Assembly (NCBI RefSeq): GCF_050157905.1
Contig: NZ_JBKIWZ010000003.1
Span: 354,553 to 418,552, forward strand
From: Pantoea sp050157905
Lineage (GTDB): Bacteria > Pseudomonadota > Gammaproteobacteria > Enterobacterales > Enterobacteriaceae
DNA length: 64,000 nt
Reading direction: 5' to 3'
The notes under the pieces are model-generated. The model did no database searches. It was not told where the DNA came from and saw only the letters and a program-made list of their open reading frames with translations. The first letter of the stretch is position 1. Each line of letters starts with the position of its first letter. Position numbers and translations under genes: made by a program. Of the stretch, positions 39,488 through 48,141 are shown one piece after another.

Positions 39488-39907
39488 CTATTCCAGAAAC
39501 TGACTGAATCGCAGCAGATAACCATCCGGATCCTGAACCAGGCACTCCCGCTGACAGGCAGTGGTGCCGCCAGTGTCATAGTTGTTGTCACGTAACGGCC
39601 GATAGAGCGCGATCCTGTGCTGCTGCAAACGCCGCAAAACGGCTTCGATATCATCCACTTCAATCTGAAAGTTAACGCCCCGGCCCAGCGGCCAGCTCAG
39701 TTCGGCGGTATTCCAGCCCTGCGGGTGCCACGCCTCAATCATCAGTTGTACCTGCCCGTAACATAGATAGGCAAAATCGGGCTGCTGACGAACGATCCTC
39801 GCCTCAAAGCCGAGTATGTCGGTATAGAAACGGAATGATGTGGCAAAGTCTGTGACGGTGAGTTCCGGCACCATCGGGTTCCAGTACTGTTCCTGTCCGG
39901 TAGTCAT
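39488..39907 (-). CDS. VOC-family protein (bleomycin-resistance-like)
   Basis: A 139-residue vicinal-oxygen-chelate protein. VPELTVTDFATSFRFYTDILGFE begins the first half and VNFQIEVDDIEAVLRRLQQHRI the second; LVQDPDGYLLRFSQFLE closes it, as in bleomycin-binding proteins and related fosfomycin or glyoxalase folds. An AYLCYGQVQLMIEAWHP strand matches the Ble family. It lies 38 bases downstream of a LysR gene in the same direction, so the two may form one transcript. The ligand is unknown. Confidence 0.82.
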   Translation of the reverse strand: MTTGQEQYWNPMVPELTVTDFATSFRFYTDILGFEARIVRQQPDFAYLCYGQVQLMIEAWHPQGWNTAELSWPLGRGVNFQIEVDDIEAVLRRLQQHRIALYRPLRDNNYDTGGTTACQRECLVQDPDGYLLRFSQFLE

Positions 39908-39945
39908 TAATGTGTCCCTTTTCTCTGTAATGCCTGCGACTGATT

Positions 39946-40830
39946 TCAGTCGCGGAGGCGGGTTTGCAGTTCATCCAGAACCAGCCTCAACGCAGCTGAC
40001 TGATGTTCGCGCGAGAGATAGAGTCCCCAGATGCCAATACGTTGCGGCGCATAGTCTGGCAGCAGCCTGATCAGTTTTCCGGTTGACAGTGCCTGACGAG
40101 CCTCCTGTTCCGGCACCATCGTGATACCGCAATGCGCAATCGCCGCCTCACACAACAGCGATGAAATGCCAGCGCTGAAATTTCCTCTGACTGCGACCGC
40201 GATTTTCCCGTTTTCTGGCGTCGTAAAATGCCAGCTTTGTCCGGCAAAGTGGCTGTAACAGAGACAGTTATGTTCAGCGAGATCGCCGGGCGTCTGCGGC
40301 GTGCCCCGCTTTTGCAGATAGTCCGGAGAGGCGCAGAGTACAGAGCGACACTCGCCGAGCCGGCGGGCGATCGCACCGGGCTCGGGCGCATCTGTGATGC
40401 GGATAGCAAGATCGATTCGCTCACCGATCAGGCTGACCGGCTGATTGTTAATGTCCAGTTCAATGCGCAGCGCGGGATAACGGGTAAGAAAATCGGGGAT
40501 CAACGGGCCGACAAGATGCATCGCGGTAAAGTGAGCGCAGGCGATGCGCAGTGTACCTGCCGGAATGGCCTGGGTCGTTTCCTGCTGGATAGCCTGCGAG
40601 AGCAGCGCGAGCTGCCGGGTCTTTTGCAGAATCGTTTCTCCGGCAGGCGTCAGCGTCAGCCGCCGCGAGGAACGATGCAGCAGACGGGTTCCGGCCCACT
40701 TTTCCATCTCTTCCAGATAGCGGCTGACCATAGGTCGCGAAATCCCGAGCGCCCGCGACGCCGCACTCAGGCTGCCCAGCTCACATATCCGGTTAAATAC
40801 CGTTGCCGCCGTCACTCTGTCCACTCTCAC
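39946..40830 (-). CDS. LysR-family transcriptional regulator
   Basis: A 294-residue regulator with the helix-turn-helix LGSLSAASRALGISRPMVSRYLEEME (residues 17-42) and the effector-binding domain from about residue 90 (GTLRIACAHFTAMHL and onward). It starts at GTG 40830 with GCAGG upstream; GTG 40824 is also possible. It is divergent from the beta-lactamase-fold gene at 40963, which may be its target, and upstream of the VOC gene, possibly co-transcribed. The effector is unknown. Confidence 0.87.
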   Translation of the reverse strand: MRVDRVTAATVFNRICELGSLSAASRALGISRPMVSRYLEEMEKWAGTRLLHRSSRRLTLTPAGETILQKTRQLALLSQAIQQETTQAIPAGTLRIACAHFTAMHLVGPLIPDFLTRYPALRIELDINNQPVSLIGERIDLAIRITDAPEPGAIARRLGECRSVLCASPDYLQKRGTPQTPGDLAEHNCLCYSHFAGQSWHFTTPENGKIAVAVRGNFSAGISSLLCEAAIAHCGITMVPEQEARQALSTGKLIRLLPDYAPQRIGIWGLYLSREHQSAALRLVLDELQTRLRD

Positions 40831-40962
40831 CTGCCCGAATTATGAAACTCAGCATCTCCGATTGCGGGAATTCTAACAGATCGGCAGAAGCGTAAAATAG
40901 TGCCACTGACATGCAAACACGTTCGGCCACTGACTGAACCGAGCCACACGCTCTGAGGAGAG

Positions 40963-41817
40963 ATGATGAAAACGCTGATTTACCCTGCCATGCTGATGCT
41001 GGCTTCCTCTGCCGCCAGTGCAGCCACGCTGCAACTGGAAACCTACAATCCCCAGACGAACGCGATTTTCCCCGTCTCCTCCACGCTGGTTTCCGGGCCA
41101 ACCGAAGCGATTCTGTTTGATGCCCAGTTCAGCACTCAGGATGGTGAGAAGCTGGTGGAGATGATTAAGAAGAGCAATAAAAAGCTCAAGGAAATTGTGA
41201 TCACTTCTGGCGATCCTGACTTTTACTTTGGCCTGCAGCCGATCATGAAAGCCTGGCCGGACGTGAAGGTGGTGGCCGCACCCGCCGTCGTGAAACACAT
41301 TCAGCAGACCCACGACGCCAAGCTGAAATACTGGGGCCCGCAGATGAAAGAGGGCGCGCCGGACAAACTTTTCCTGCCCGACGTGACACATCAGACCCGC
41401 TTTAGCATCGATGGTGAGGTGCTGGAACTGCGTCATCCTGAACAGTATGCCGCCTATATCTGGATCCCGTCGGTGAGCACCATTCTGGGCGGCACGGCGC
41501 TCTCCTCAGGTATTCACGTCTGGACGGCGGACACGCAGAGTGTGGAGAGTCGCACAGCGTGGCGGCAGATCCTGACCGAGATGCAGGGCCTTAAGGCCAG
41601 GCATGTGATTCCGGGTCACTATCTGGGTGCGCGACCTGCCGGTTTACAGGCGGTCAATTTCACGCTCAGCTACCTGCAAAGTTTTGAGAAGGCGCTATCG
41701 CAGCACAAAAAGTCTGATGAGGTGATAGCTGCCATGACCAGAGCCTGGCCAAATCTGGCCGAACCAGGGTCGCTGGAACTCAGCGCGAAAGTGAATACCG
41801 GCGAGATGAAATGGTAA
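40963..41817 (+). CDS. Secreted metallo-beta-lactamase-fold protein without its metal ligands
   Basis: A 284-residue protein with a signal peptide (MMKTLIYPAMLMLASSAASA). The fold is recognisable from TLVSGPTEAILFDAQFS, KLKEIVITSGDPDFYFGLQP and HVIPGHYLG. The usual ligand string T-H-x-H-x-D-H is replaced by TSGDPDFYFG, and the second-metal Asp motif G-D-x-x-F appears as GGTALSSGIHVW. Only the last His (IPGHY) is conserved, so catalysis by a zinc pair is unlikely. SD-like GAGGAGAG precedes the ATG. It is divergent from a LysR gene. Relatives of the Vmh-type family already deviate at this motif, so it may bind rather than hydrolyse. Confidence 0.75.
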   Translation: MMKTLIYPAMLMLASSAASAATLQLETYNPQTNAIFPVSSTLVSGPTEAILFDAQFSTQDGEKLVEMIKKSNKKLKEIVITSGDPDFYFGLQPIMKAWPDVKVVAAPAVVKHIQQTHDAKLKYWGPQMKEGAPDKLFLPDVTHQTRFSIDGEVLELRHPEQYAAYIWIPSVSTILGGTALSSGIHVWTADTQSVESRTAWRQILTEMQGLKARHVIPGHYLGARPAGLQAVNFTLSYLQSFEKALSQHKKSDEVIAAMTRAWPNLAEPGSLELSAKVNTGEMKW

Positions 41818-41891
41818 AACTCAGGCTGAGCGGTGTACGTTCTCCCCCGCTGTACTGCTGATGCCGAACCAGATTTGACCTTCGGCAGGCG

Positions 41892-42563
41892 CTACCGTTT
41901 TGCCAGGGAGCGCCTGTCGTCACGCGCCTGTAAACGGGCCTCGACGGGCGTCGGGAAAATATAGTCATACAGATCGCGGTAGAAACTCAGGTTCTTCAGT
42001 AATCCCTCCTGAATCGCCTTAGTGATGTCTTTGATCAGAAATGCCTGCGTGGTATTGAAGTTGGTCACACTGAAAAAGGCTTTGTCATAAACGTTGACCA
42101 CGCCCTCCCATTTCATCACCTTCTCCTCTGGTGAGGTCCCCTCCGCCGCGACGAATATTCCTTTATGGGATTTCACCCCCTGTTTACTGACGTAAGTGGT
42201 CAGCGCGTCATAGCCACGCTTGTTGCGCCAGCGGCAGAATTCATAGGGCACGTCGTAATGCGGCAGGACAAAGTCCGGACTGCGGAAGTGCTCATCGCCG
42301 AGTAACCCATCCAGCGTAACCGTGAAATGCAAAAAGTCCTGCAGAAAGTCGAACTGCCGGGTTTTGGTCAGCGTGACGTTGATGCGATAGTGTCCGGCCT
42401 GGACAAACCAGTAGTTAGTGAAACCGGTGACCAGAATGGTAAATGCCTGCCAGTCACTGAGTCGTCGATCCCCCGCCAGCCCCCTGAAACGGCTGATCAT
42501 CAACCGTGATTTGGGATGCTGATACGCTTTCAGCAGCGGATCGTTCATACCTTTCAGTAACAT
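41892..42563 (-). CDS. Hypothetical protein, family not recognised
   Basis: A 223-residue soluble protein with an even mix of charged and aromatic residues, no signal peptide and no obvious catalytic motif. Distinct segments are HPKSRLMISRFRGLAGDRRLS near the N-terminus, LPHYDVPYEFCRWRNKRGYDAL in the middle and FLIKDITKAIQEGLLKNLSFY near the end. The start at 42563 has GAGGAG eight bases upstream; the frame begins three codons earlier. It is monocistronic. I cannot assign a function. Confidence 0.6.
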   Translation of the reverse strand: MLLKGMNDPLLKAYQHPKSRLMISRFRGLAGDRRLSDWQAFTILVTGFTNYWFVQAGHYRINVTLTKTRQFDFLQDFLHFTVTLDGLLGDEHFRSPDFVLPHYDVPYEFCRWRNKRGYDALTTYVSKQGVKSHKGIFVAAEGTSPEEKVMKWEGVVNVYDKAFFSVTNFNTTQAFLIKDITKAIQEGLLKNLSFYRDLYDYIFPTPVEARLQARDDRRSLAKR

Positions 42564-42766
42564 CAGGCACACTCCTCGATAGATTGCGCCTATCCTGCCA
42601 CGCCCTGTTCGGGGTGAAAAGTGTCCATGTTCTGAATGTGTCCGGGCTTCATCTGCCAGAAGAGGTCAGCGGCGTGGCGTTATGGGGAATGATGGGGTCA
42701 GGCTGGCACATTAGCAATGGAATGTTATGCCAGCCTGGTCAGAGTTGGGCGAGAGTTTAAAGCGTT

Positions 42767-43044
42767 TCAGTGCACCATGCGGATAAGCAATACTGCCTGG
42801 GCACTGGGTCTGGCCTGCTCCTGTTCCCAATTCTGACAGCTGGCTTCGTCGGTGTGCAGGTAGTGGGCAAAAATAGCCGGTGAGAGGTTCAGCTTATTGC
42901 GTACATCGCGAAGCTCCTCCGGCGCTATCGTCACAGGCGCACGTCTGGAGACCTTATAATTTCTGCGCGTAGTTTCGCCCTCATTGTGACCTTTGAACGC
43001 CGGGATCCCCGTTTTAGTTCACTAAAAATATCGCGTTTATCCAT
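42767..43044 (-). pseudogene. NadS/HigA-like antitoxin gene with a frameshift
   Basis: Starting at ATG 43044 the frame reads MDKRDIFSELKRG, then must shift by one base to continue IPAFKGHNEGET, APEELRDVRNKLNLSPAIFAHYLHT and NWEQEQARPSAQAVLLIRMV to TGA 42767. The second part is a Cro/C1-type helix-turn-helix of the NadS/HigA antitoxin group, about 92 residues in all. The shift falls at CGGGGATC; one extra G would restore the frame. No toxin gene adjoins it, so it is an orphan even if the shift is a sequencing error. Confidence 0.78.
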
Positions 43045-43096
43045 GGGCGGTGACAGTGACGCAGAGAACCTGTTTCGCCTCTGCGTCTGATAAGGA

Positions 43097-43960
43097 TTAA
43101 CGTCCTTTTTTCTTTCGTCCAGGCTGAGCAAAACGCTTACGGGAAGCGCCGCTGGCGTCTGCTTTCTCAGCCGGTTTGGCAGCACTTTTCTGCGGCTTTC
43201 TGGCCGGGGCTTTCGCTTTCTTCGCGGGTTTATCTTCTGACGAGGAGTTTTCCAGCAGTTTAAACAGATCAATCAGTTCGTCGTCGGTCAGATCACGCCA
43301 TTCACCCAGCGGTAATCCCTTGAGATTGACGTTCATGATGCGCGTGCGTTCCAGCTTCGTCACTTCATAGCCAAAATGCTTACACATACGACGAATCTGC
43401 CGGTTCAGCCCCTGCACCAGGGTGATGCGGAAGACAAACGGCGCTTCCTTTTTAACTTTGCACTTTTTTGTGACCGTTCCCAGCATCGGTACGCCTGCGC
43501 CCATCCCGGCGATAAACTCATCGGTAATCGGTTTGTCGACCGTGACCACGTACTCTTTTTCGTGGTTGTTCCCGGCCCGCAGGATCTTATTGACCAGGTC
43601 GCCGTGGTTGGTGAGGAAAATCAGGCCCTGCGAATCTTTATCCAGTCGGCCAATCGGGAAGACGCGTTTGCTGTGGTTGACGAAATCGCTGATGTTATCG
43701 CGTTCGCCCTCTTCCATCGTCGTGATGATGCCTACGGGTTTATTGAGGGCAATCAGCACCAGATCGTCTTCGTCACGCGGTTCAATTAGCTGACCGTTAA
43801 CTTTCACCACATCGCCTGCAAACACCTGCGCGCCGACAGTCGCGCGTTTGCCATTAATGAAAACGTTGCCCTGCTCGATGAAACGATCGGCGTCGCGACG
43901 GGAGCAGATACCGCTCTCGCTGATATATTTATTAAGACGCGTTGATGAGCCAGTCAGCAT
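43097..43960 (-). CDS. rluF: 23S rRNA pseudouridine(2604) synthase RluF
   Basis: Isomerises uridine 2604 (and 2605-region sites) of 23S rRNA. The 287-residue protein has an N-terminal S4 RNA-binding domain (RLNKYISESGICSRRDADRFI), the catalytic FPIGRLDKDSQGLIFLTN with the essential Asp, and GLNRQIRRMCKHFGYEV. A basic, Lys/Ala/Pro-rich tail ending GRKKKGR is characteristic of RluF. The start at 43960 has GGGAGGAA just upstream. Near-identity to enteric RluF is evident throughout. Confidence 0.96.
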   Translation of the reverse strand: MLTGSSTRLNKYISESGICSRRDADRFIEQGNVFINGKRATVGAQVFAGDVVKVNGQLIEPRDEDDLVLIALNKPVGIITTMEEGERDNISDFVNHSKRVFPIGRLDKDSQGLIFLTNHGDLVNKILRAGNNHEKEYVVTVDKPITDEFIAGMGAGVPMLGTVTKKCKVKKEAPFVFRITLVQGLNRQIRRMCKHFGYEVTKLERTRIMNVNLKGLPLGEWRDLTDDELIDLFKLLENSSSEDKPAKKAKAPARKPQKSAAKPAEKADASGASRKRFAQPGRKKKGR

Positions 43961-44064
43961 GATTCCTCCCAAAAAACGCGGACTATACCTTACCGGCGGG
44001 GGCTTGCGAAGTCTTTACAGGGGAAACTTTTGCCCGACGTTATCCGCCTGACAGCCGCAGACCT

Positions 44065-44535
44065 TTAGAGCGTAATCGCCATCTCCATACAGCGTAAATC
44101 ACAGCCCGCCAGCTTTGAAGGGTAGAGACTCTCGCCCAGCGCCCGGAAGCCGTGCCGCTGATAAAAACTGACCGCGTTCGGCGTCGACGCCAGCGTCAAC
44201 TGCTGATAACTACGCTGCCGCGCCTCCGCTTTGATGGTGTCGAGGATCTGCCCCGCCATACCCTGCCCGGTACAGTCCGGCCGGGTGAAAATCGCTTCTA
44301 CGCTGCCGGCAGCGAGATCGAGCGCGCCGGTGGAAACCGGTTCCCCGTCAGGGCCGTCGATCACGAAAAACAGGTTTTCGCGGATCATGGCGGGAAAGCT
44401 GGCCGGCATCCTGTCCGGCGTCCATGCAGCGATGACATCGGCGGGATAGACCTGCTCACAGCCATGACGAATGGCAAGATTTCGGATAGTCCATAAACGG
44501 TATGCCTCTTCAGGTGACGCCTGTCTGACAATCAT
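44065..44535 (-). CDS. GNAT-family N-acetyltransferase
   Basis: A 156-residue acetyl-CoA-dependent acetyltransferase. The fold is shown by IVRQASPEEAYRLWTIRN at the start, motif A VEAIFTRPDCTGQGMAGQILDTI (acetyl-CoA pyrophosphate loop, with Q-x-x-G-x-G/A spacing) and the C-terminal STPNAVSFYQRHGFRALGE. The acceptor substrate is unknown. It is monocistronic, upstream on the minus strand of the GDSL autotransporter but separated by 150 bases. Confidence 0.85.
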   Translation of the reverse strand: MIVRQASPEEAYRLWTIRNLAIRHGCEQVYPADVIAAWTPDRMPASFPAMIRENLFFVIDGPDGEPVSTGALDLAAGSVEAIFTRPDCTGQGMAGQILDTIKAEARQRSYQQLTLASTPNAVSFYQRHGFRALGESLYPSKLAGCDLRCMEMAITL

Positions 44536-44682
44536 GCTGCTCTCCGGCCCGGAAACGTGACTGCTACGTTATCACACTATTTCGCGGGCTTCTGCACCGG
44601 GCACCGGGCAGCGGCCCGCCATGCAGGTTCAGAATGCGCCGTCCCGGTTTCTCCCGACCGCGCCGGGCGACGCTCAGTCCGA

Positions 44683-46656
44683 TCAGAAACGGGCGTTCAG
44701 CCCGACATTCCAGCTCACCTGATGCGTATCGCTGTTGCCCGCTATCGCCGAAACGCCCGCGAAGGCACTGACCGCTGTTCCGAGCGGCACGCTCGCGCCG
44801 ACGGCCATATCAATCCAGTTATCATCCCGGGCTGCACTGCTGCGGGTAAAGGCGGTGCGGGTCGACTTCAGCCCGGCAGTCACGGCTGAATCGCTGTCGC
44901 CGAACTGATGGTTATAACTTATCTGCGCCCAGGGATTAATCGGTAAGGCTTTGGTATCGATGCGCCAGCCCAGCGAGCCGACCTGTGAATGCAGGGTCTG
45001 ATCGCCAAAGCGCATCGCGGTGCTGCTGTTTCCCGCCTCCTTATAACCATCGACCTGAGTGTAATCGAGCGCATAGCTGGCCATCGGGCCAGTGGAGACA
45101 TAGCGACCCAGTGGCAAATCCCAGCCGGTCTGAAGCCGCATGCCCATCAGGCTGCCGTTACTGCTGCCCTTTTCGGTGCGGATTGCCGGTCCCAGCCGGA
45201 CCTGACGCGCGATGTGATCAAAATCAAGATCGGCATAGTGCACGTCCGCGTTAAGCCATCCACCATCGGGATAGCTGAACTGACTCCAGAGCGCCACCAT
45301 ATTGCCGCGCAGGCGGTAATCGAAGCGTGACGAGGGTTGCTGGCGCTGAGAGGTGGTCGACAGCATCGCACCTGCCTGCCAGCTATCGCTGAGCTGATAG
45401 CCCACGCCCACGGTGCCGGTGGCGCTGGTAGCATCGCCATCCTGCAGGCTGTCGCCGTGAAAATCATGCCGCTGTCCGGCATAACCGCCAAACATCGTGA
45501 ATGCCCCCGTGTCGGCGGGTTGCTGACGCTGCTGCTGAAGATGCCCATCCAGCGTGTTGTGCGCATCGCCTGCCAGCATAGCGGAAGCCTGACTCAGCGC
45601 CGCTACCTGCAGCGGCGCATTCAGCACCGACAGGACATAATCCGCGATCAGCGCATGAACCGCCGGGCTGGGGTGCAGGCGGTCAGCAAACAGATACTGC
45701 TGGGCCTGAGAAAAGCCCGGCGTTGCACGGGTGCAGTCTTTTGCGGAGACACCCGGCGGGCAGGCCATGCCGGCGGTGTTGCTGAGGCCATACAGGCTGG
45801 GATTGTCGATCACCTCATTAAACAGCCCGTTAATATCCACGCGGGCAATGTTGCCGCCTGTGGCCACCAGCCCCTGCTCTTCCATCTGGTTATAGCGATC
45901 GGTGAGGAGCGCGGCCTGCTGACTGAGCAGCTGCCAGGCGGCGATCAGCTGCTGAGCAATCGCATCGCGAATCAGCGGGATCGAGGAAATCTGTCCCGCC
46001 GCTTCGCCCAGGGCCGTTTCTATCGCCTGTTGCCTGGCGGCACGATCCGCCGTAGTGGCTGTACTCAGCGACTGAAACAGCGCCGCCGTGGCAGGCTGTG
46101 CGGCTGGCCCCAGCACCTGCAGAATCGCCTGCAGCAGCGCGGGCGTCGCGCCGACATTCGGCACCGTCGGCACAATGACCGTTCCGGCACCGGCATTCAG
46201 TAACTGGCTGACCTGCAGGGCCGCGGTGCTGGCGCTGTTGTCCACGATCTGCCGGGCAGTCAGGGGGGATAACGCTGCCGCAGCTAAATCGTTGCCACCA
46301 ATCCAGTGAATGTAGAGCCCGTCCGGATCGGCCCGCCCGCCACGCGCTGTGAGATAGCTGGCGAGCTGATCCTGAGTATTAAACAGGGGATCAATCGCGG
46401 GCACCGCAACGGCACCGCCTTCCGCATAGTTGCGCCCGCCCTGGGATGAGGGGCGCAGGGTGTCACCCAGTGACTGCGCCACAATCTCGTCATACAGCGG
46501 ATGGACTGCACTGTCATAGGTATAACGCCCGACGTTTCCGCTATCACTCAGGCTATCGCCAAAGACGGTAAGGTTATCCCAGGCCACCGCAGACAGCGGT
46601 GAAAGCAGGCCCAGCGTGGCACAGCAGAAAAGGTATTGCGCGTGAAGGGGTTTCAT
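44683..46656 (-). CDS. GDSL-family esterase/lipase autotransporter (EstA/ApeE type)
   Basis: A 657-residue type Va secreted, surface-anchored esterase. Signal peptide (cut near SAVA, residue 25), then the SGNH hydrolase: TVFGDSLSDSG with Ser35, the Gly of NYAEGGA, the Asn of IGGNDL and the Asp/His of DRLHPSPAVH. The C-terminal about 280 residues (from about TGAFTMFGGYAGQRH) form the beta-barrel, ending in NVGLNARF with the terminal Phe needed for Bam insertion. Relatives hydrolyse short-chain or lipid esters at the cell surface. It is monocistronic, with no lipase chaperone needed. Confidence 0.93.
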   Translation of the reverse strand: MKPLHAQYLFCCATLGLLSPLSAVAWDNLTVFGDSLSDSGNVGRYTYDSAVHPLYDEIVAQSLGDTLRPSSQGGRNYAEGGAVAVPAIDPLFNTQDQLASYLTARGGRADPDGLYIHWIGGNDLAAAALSPLTARQIVDNSASTAALQVSQLLNAGAGTVIVPTVPNVGATPALLQAILQVLGPAAQPATAALFQSLSTATTADRAARQQAIETALGEAAGQISSIPLIRDAIAQQLIAAWQLLSQQAALLTDRYNQMEEQGLVATGGNIARVDINGLFNEVIDNPSLYGLSNTAGMACPPGVSAKDCTRATPGFSQAQQYLFADRLHPSPAVHALIADYVLSVLNAPLQVAALSQASAMLAGDAHNTLDGHLQQQRQQPADTGAFTMFGGYAGQRHDFHGDSLQDGDATSATGTVGVGYQLSDSWQAGAMLSTTSQRQQPSSRFDYRLRGNMVALWSQFSYPDGGWLNADVHYADLDFDHIARQVRLGPAIRTEKGSSNGSLMGMRLQTGWDLPLGRYVSTGPMASYALDYTQVDGYKEAGNSSTAMRFGDQTLHSQVGSLGWRIDTKALPINPWAQISYNHQFGDSDSAVTAGLKSTRTAFTRSSAARDDNWIDMAVGASVPLGTAVSAFAGVSAIAGNSDTHQVSWNVGLNARF

Positions 46657-46848
46657 CAGCAGCTCCGCACAAATTAAAAGGAAAGGAAAAGGTCTGCACT
46701 GCTCTCGGGGATCAGCACGCTGTAAGCGTAGTCGTCCTGAAAATTTGACGGTCTGAAAGGCGCGATCGCGCTCTCAAAGCGAAAAAATTTGTGTTAAACC
46801 GGCCCGTCGCGTGCGGCTCAGGCCGGTGTTGCACACGGAAGTTAAAGA

Positions 46849-47738
46849 TTACTTCTTGCTGGTGGGTTTGAGTCCGCGATAGAGATCCTGCAGTCTTTTC
46901 ATCGTTTTAACCGTGCGCTGAGGCAGCGTCGAGGCCACCGACAGGATGAGCATCTCCAGACAGACCATGATCGTGCCGTGCAGCGGAATGCGCCCCTTTC
47001 GCCGCCACGCGGCACGGTGATCATCACGTCTGCCTCGCGGGCAAAAAAGGAGTCGGTGGCGTTGGTCAGCAGAATAATCGGGATATCCAGCCGCTTCGCC
47101 TCGCGCACTACGGTCGTCCCTTCCCGGTGCGCCGACTGCTGCGCCATCATGACCAGTACGTCGCCGCGCTGTAATGTCAGCATCTGCTCTGCCAGTGCGA
47201 TGCCGGCACGATTCAATGAAAAAGCGGGCAGACCAATCCGGTTCAGCAACCGCACGCTGTAGTCGGCCAGAATGCCCGACGCGTTGATGCCGAAGATTGC
47301 GACCTGGCGCGCTTCGCCCAGCAGAGCCACCGCATCGGCGACCGCTCCCCGGTTCTGCGGCTGCGACAGAATCTCACAGGCGTGCCGGTGACCCTGAAGC
47401 ACAAAGTCGATGGCACTGTTCACGTCGCTGGTCACCTCGCTGACGGTAGTGATCATCTTATCTTCGGAAGTCAGCGACGGGCCAAACCAGGCTTTCAATG
47501 TCTGTTTAAGATCCCGCAGGCCGCTGAAGCCCAGCGCCTGAATGGCGCGGATCACCGTGGCATCAGAGGTGTGGTTCACCTGTGCAATTTCCATTGCGGT
47601 GCTCTCCAGCACCATTTCCCGATGCTGATCGATATAGCGCGCCACTGCCAGCAGGCGCGGCGAGAGCTGTTTTTCGCGCGCCCGCAGACGCTCCGCCAGC
47701 ACATCTGCCCTGTTTTTTACTGCTCTGTTCTGTTTCAT
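46849..47738 (-). pseudogene. RpiR/MurR-family regulator with a frameshift near the 3' end
   Basis: The frame starting at 47738 encodes a helix-turn-helix (AVARYIDQHREMVLESTAMEI, SDATVIRAIQALGFSG) and a SIS sugar-phosphate-binding domain (ALLGEARQVAIFGINASG, GDVLVMMAQQSAHREGTTVV, IPIILLTN). After PRGGERG the frame changes to nonsense, but the next frame continues RIPLHGTIMVCLEMLILSVAST and KRLQDLYRGLKPTSKK to TAA 46849. One G missing from GGGG (about 46996-46999) explains it. If real, the protein ends about 36 wrong residues later and loses its last helix; if a sequencing error, it is an intact 295-residue regulator. Confidence 0.85.
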
Positions 47739-47770
47739 GCTTGCACCCGCTGCCGGTTTTAAGGCTGAAA

Positions 47771-47963
47771 AATGTAGTAAACGCGCCAGCCTGTTTTCTC
47801 TTTCACCTGCGTATTACAGGGCTTTAACGCAGCGCCCGACGCCCTTAGCCTTTTAAAACTCACAAATTCAATAAGTTAAGTAAAGTTACGCAAAAAATTT
47901 ATGCGCTATCTCATCATCCTGAAATGTAGTGAATTCAACGCAAATTTTGTTTACTACTACATT
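47771..47963. promoter_or_regulatory. Three copies of an AATGTAGT motif upstream of the RpiR gene
   Basis: AATGTAGT occurs at 47771-47778 and 47923-47930, and inverted (ACTACATT) at 47956-47963. The last two face each other around an AT-rich centre, a layout suited to a dimeric regulator such as the neighbouring RpiR protein, and they lie between it and the TonB receptor gene. Confidence 0.4.
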
Positions 47964-47972
47964 AGCTGATGA

Positions 47973-47991
47973 TTGAATGATTCTCAATTAC
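47973..47991 (+). promoter_or_regulatory. Fur-like site upstream of the TonB-dependent receptor
   Basis: TGAATGATTCTCAATTA keeps the ATGAT and TCA core positions of the Fur box (about 10 of 15 central positions). It lies about 155 bases before the receptor start, a plausible distance for iron control. Confidence 0.5.
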
Positions 47992-48141
47992 AGATGAGAA
48001 GTATTGTCGTCCTGATGGCATGTCCCCGGATGCACTCTCCTCTGATTACACGGCTGCCCGTTGCAGCAACCTCCAGGATCGCCCTGCATCGCAGATGACC
48101 CGTGATGCAGGGCAATAACCGCTTCAGCAACGAAAAGAAAA

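Noticed and set aside
45337..46203. Plus-strand 288-aa ORF opposite the autotransporter
   Set aside because: Antisense of the esterase gene, which is supported by the full SGNH set and barrel end.
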